Assembly: GCA_003650585.1 (NCBI GenBank)
Contig: QMQS01000017.1
Span: 1 to 13,182 of the forward strand
DNA: 13,182 nucleotides
Direction of reading: 5' to 3'
Origin: Candidatus Woesearchaeota archaeon
GTDB taxonomy: Archaea > Nanobdellota > Nanobdellia > Woesearchaeales > B29-G15
Each line of letters starts with the position of its first letter. Positions within the stretch are counted from its first letter, which is position 1. The notes beneath the pieces are model-generated. The model was not told the origin of the DNA and did not search any database. It saw nothing but the letters and a program-made list of their open reading frames with translations. Below are positions 12,382 through 13,182 of this stretch, piece after piece. Both the position numbers and the translations under genes were made by a program.

Positions 12382-13182
12382 GCATAATACAACCTACCAA
12401 GCTTCTTTTGTTCCCTATCCAACCTAGAATCTTGTTTGTTAATCTTGGGACGCTTTGTATCAGGGTCGCGCCTCATTGATATCTCCAAGCTGCTTAGGAA
12501 AAGGTTCATACCCTGTTCCATCGGGTAAGGACCCTTAAGCAACCCTTCCACTGCTGGCTTACCCTCAAACACTATAAGCTCGTCTGAGAGATAATCCACA
12601 AAGAGCATATCGTGGTCTACTATCAAAGCGGTCTTGCCATGGGTTTGTGTAAACCTCCTTATCAGCTTCGACACAGTCAAGCGCTGTTCAACATCGAGAT
12701 AAGCAGAGGGCTCATCCATCAGATAGAGCTCAGCCTCCTCATCAGCCAAGCATTTTGCAATCATTACCTTCTGCAGCTCCCCGCCTGACAACTCACAGAG
12801 CTTTTCGTTCAACACTTTGTCCAGCTCCAATGGAAGCACAATCTCGTTCCTGGATTTGGTTATTGCATCCTTCAAGAAATCCTTAACCTTCTCTTTTGAA
12901 TCAGTATCTATGTACTGGGGTTTATAGCTAACACTAACCTTCTTACTAATCTTGCCCTTGTCTGGCTCTAACTCACCCGCAACAATCCTCACAAATGTTG
13001 TCTTGCCAATCCCATTCTCTCCTAGTATGCCAACTGTTGTTTTCTTGCTAACTGCCCCTGGCTCAACCTCAAGCTTAAAGCCACCAAGCTGTTTCTCAAT
13101 ATGCTCCCACTCCACCAAGCCCTCATGCTTGAACGACTTGGCTGGGGGCTTGTCATCAAAGGTGATGGGGTTTGCTCTGAAG
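12378..13182 (-). CDS. ABCE1/RLI ribosome-recycling ATPase, C-terminal part (5' end outside window)
   Basis: The frame is open to the window edge; the TTG at 13118 is not the start, since coding continues upstream in the same frame (KPPAKSFKHEGLVEW). About 268 residues are visible. They hold the second nucleotide-binding domain: GENGIGKTT (Walker A), the Q-loop region YKPQYI, LSGGELQKV (signature), YLMDEPSAYLDVEQR (Walker B and D-loop) and IVDHD (H-loop). The C-terminal MRRDPDTKRPKINK, then DREQK and YYA, is diagnostic of ABCE1. Together with aRF1/aPelota, ABCE1 splits ribosomal subunits after termination or rescue. The first NBD and the N-terminal 4Fe-4S domain would lie beyond 13182. Confidence 0.96.
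   Translation of the reverse strand, partial: FRANPITFDDKPPAKSFKHEGLVEWEHIEKQLGGFKLEVEPGAVSKKTTVGILGENGIGKTTFVRIVAGELEPDKGKISKKVSVSYKPQYIDTDSKEKVKDFLKDAITKSRNEIVLPLELDKVLNEKLCELSGGELQKVMIAKCLADEEAELYLMDEPSAYLDVEQRLTVSKLIRRFTQTHGKTALIVDHDMLFVDYLSDELIVFEGKPAVEGLLKGPYPMEQGMNLFLSSLEISMRRDPDTKRPKINKQDSRLDREQKKLGRLYYA

Noticed and set aside
13116..13118. TTG as start of the ABC protein
   Set aside because: The frame continues upstream with ABCE1-like linker residues to the window edge, so the gene is cut by the window, not started here.
1..13182. CRISPR array, tRNA, rRNA, insertion sequence or prophage
   Set aside because: No regularly spaced repeats, no T-loop-like GGTTCRA motifs in a cloverleaf context, no transposase, integrase or phage structural protein seen.

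Overview
The window most probably comes from an archaeon, and a small-genome DPANN-type lineage is my best guess. The evidence is archaeal-style TATA boxes centred about 24-26 bases before several start codons (leaderless transcripts), the C-terminal half of ABCE1/RLI, a DUF99 protein, an MJ0882-like methyltransferase and a Sulfolobus ST0452-like sugar-phosphate nucleotidyltransferase/acetyltransferase. Genes are tightly packed: ATGA overlaps within operons and 4-base overlaps between the stop codons of convergent genes. The phylum assignment is inference.

Layout. Bases 1-76 hold the end of a gene with an Ada-like Zn-binding tail. Bases 77-174 are a promoter in which a TATA box sits between two different inverted repeats. 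It drives a protein that looks like two ADP-ribosyltransferase-like halves in tandem (175-909). A plus-strand operon follows (947-2925): two paralogous single-pass membrane proteins, an RsmC/MJ0882-type methyltransferase and a 59-residue zinc-ribbon protein. It converges on a minus-strand operon (7568 down to 2922) with a complete UDP-GlcNAc pathway in reaction order, glmS, glmM, then a GlmU-like bifunctional enzyme. That operon ends with a small Rossmann/CARF-like protein of unknown role.

A divergent promoter region (about 7569-7695) separates glmS from a plus-strand DUF99 gene, which ends at a hairpin/T-tract terminator. A minus-strand candidate membrane protein of lower confidence lies at 8315-8776. 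Next is a two-gene surface module: a secreted lamin-tail-domain protein and a membrane-anchored beta-sandwich partner. After that comes an M49 (dipeptidyl peptidase III-like) metallopeptidase with a HELGH pentapeptide motif. The window closes with the minus-strand C-terminal half of ABCE1.

How the parts may work together: the glm operon makes UDP-GlcNAc, a usual donor for archaeal protein and surface glycosylation. The exported proteins on the plus strand are rich in N-x-S/T sequons, which fits a cell-surface theme. The least explained items are the tandem ART-like protein with its doubly palindromic promoter, the paralogous membrane pair, and the CARF-like protein at the end of the amino-sugar operon. 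I see no rRNA, tRNA, CRISPR array, insertion sequence or prophage.
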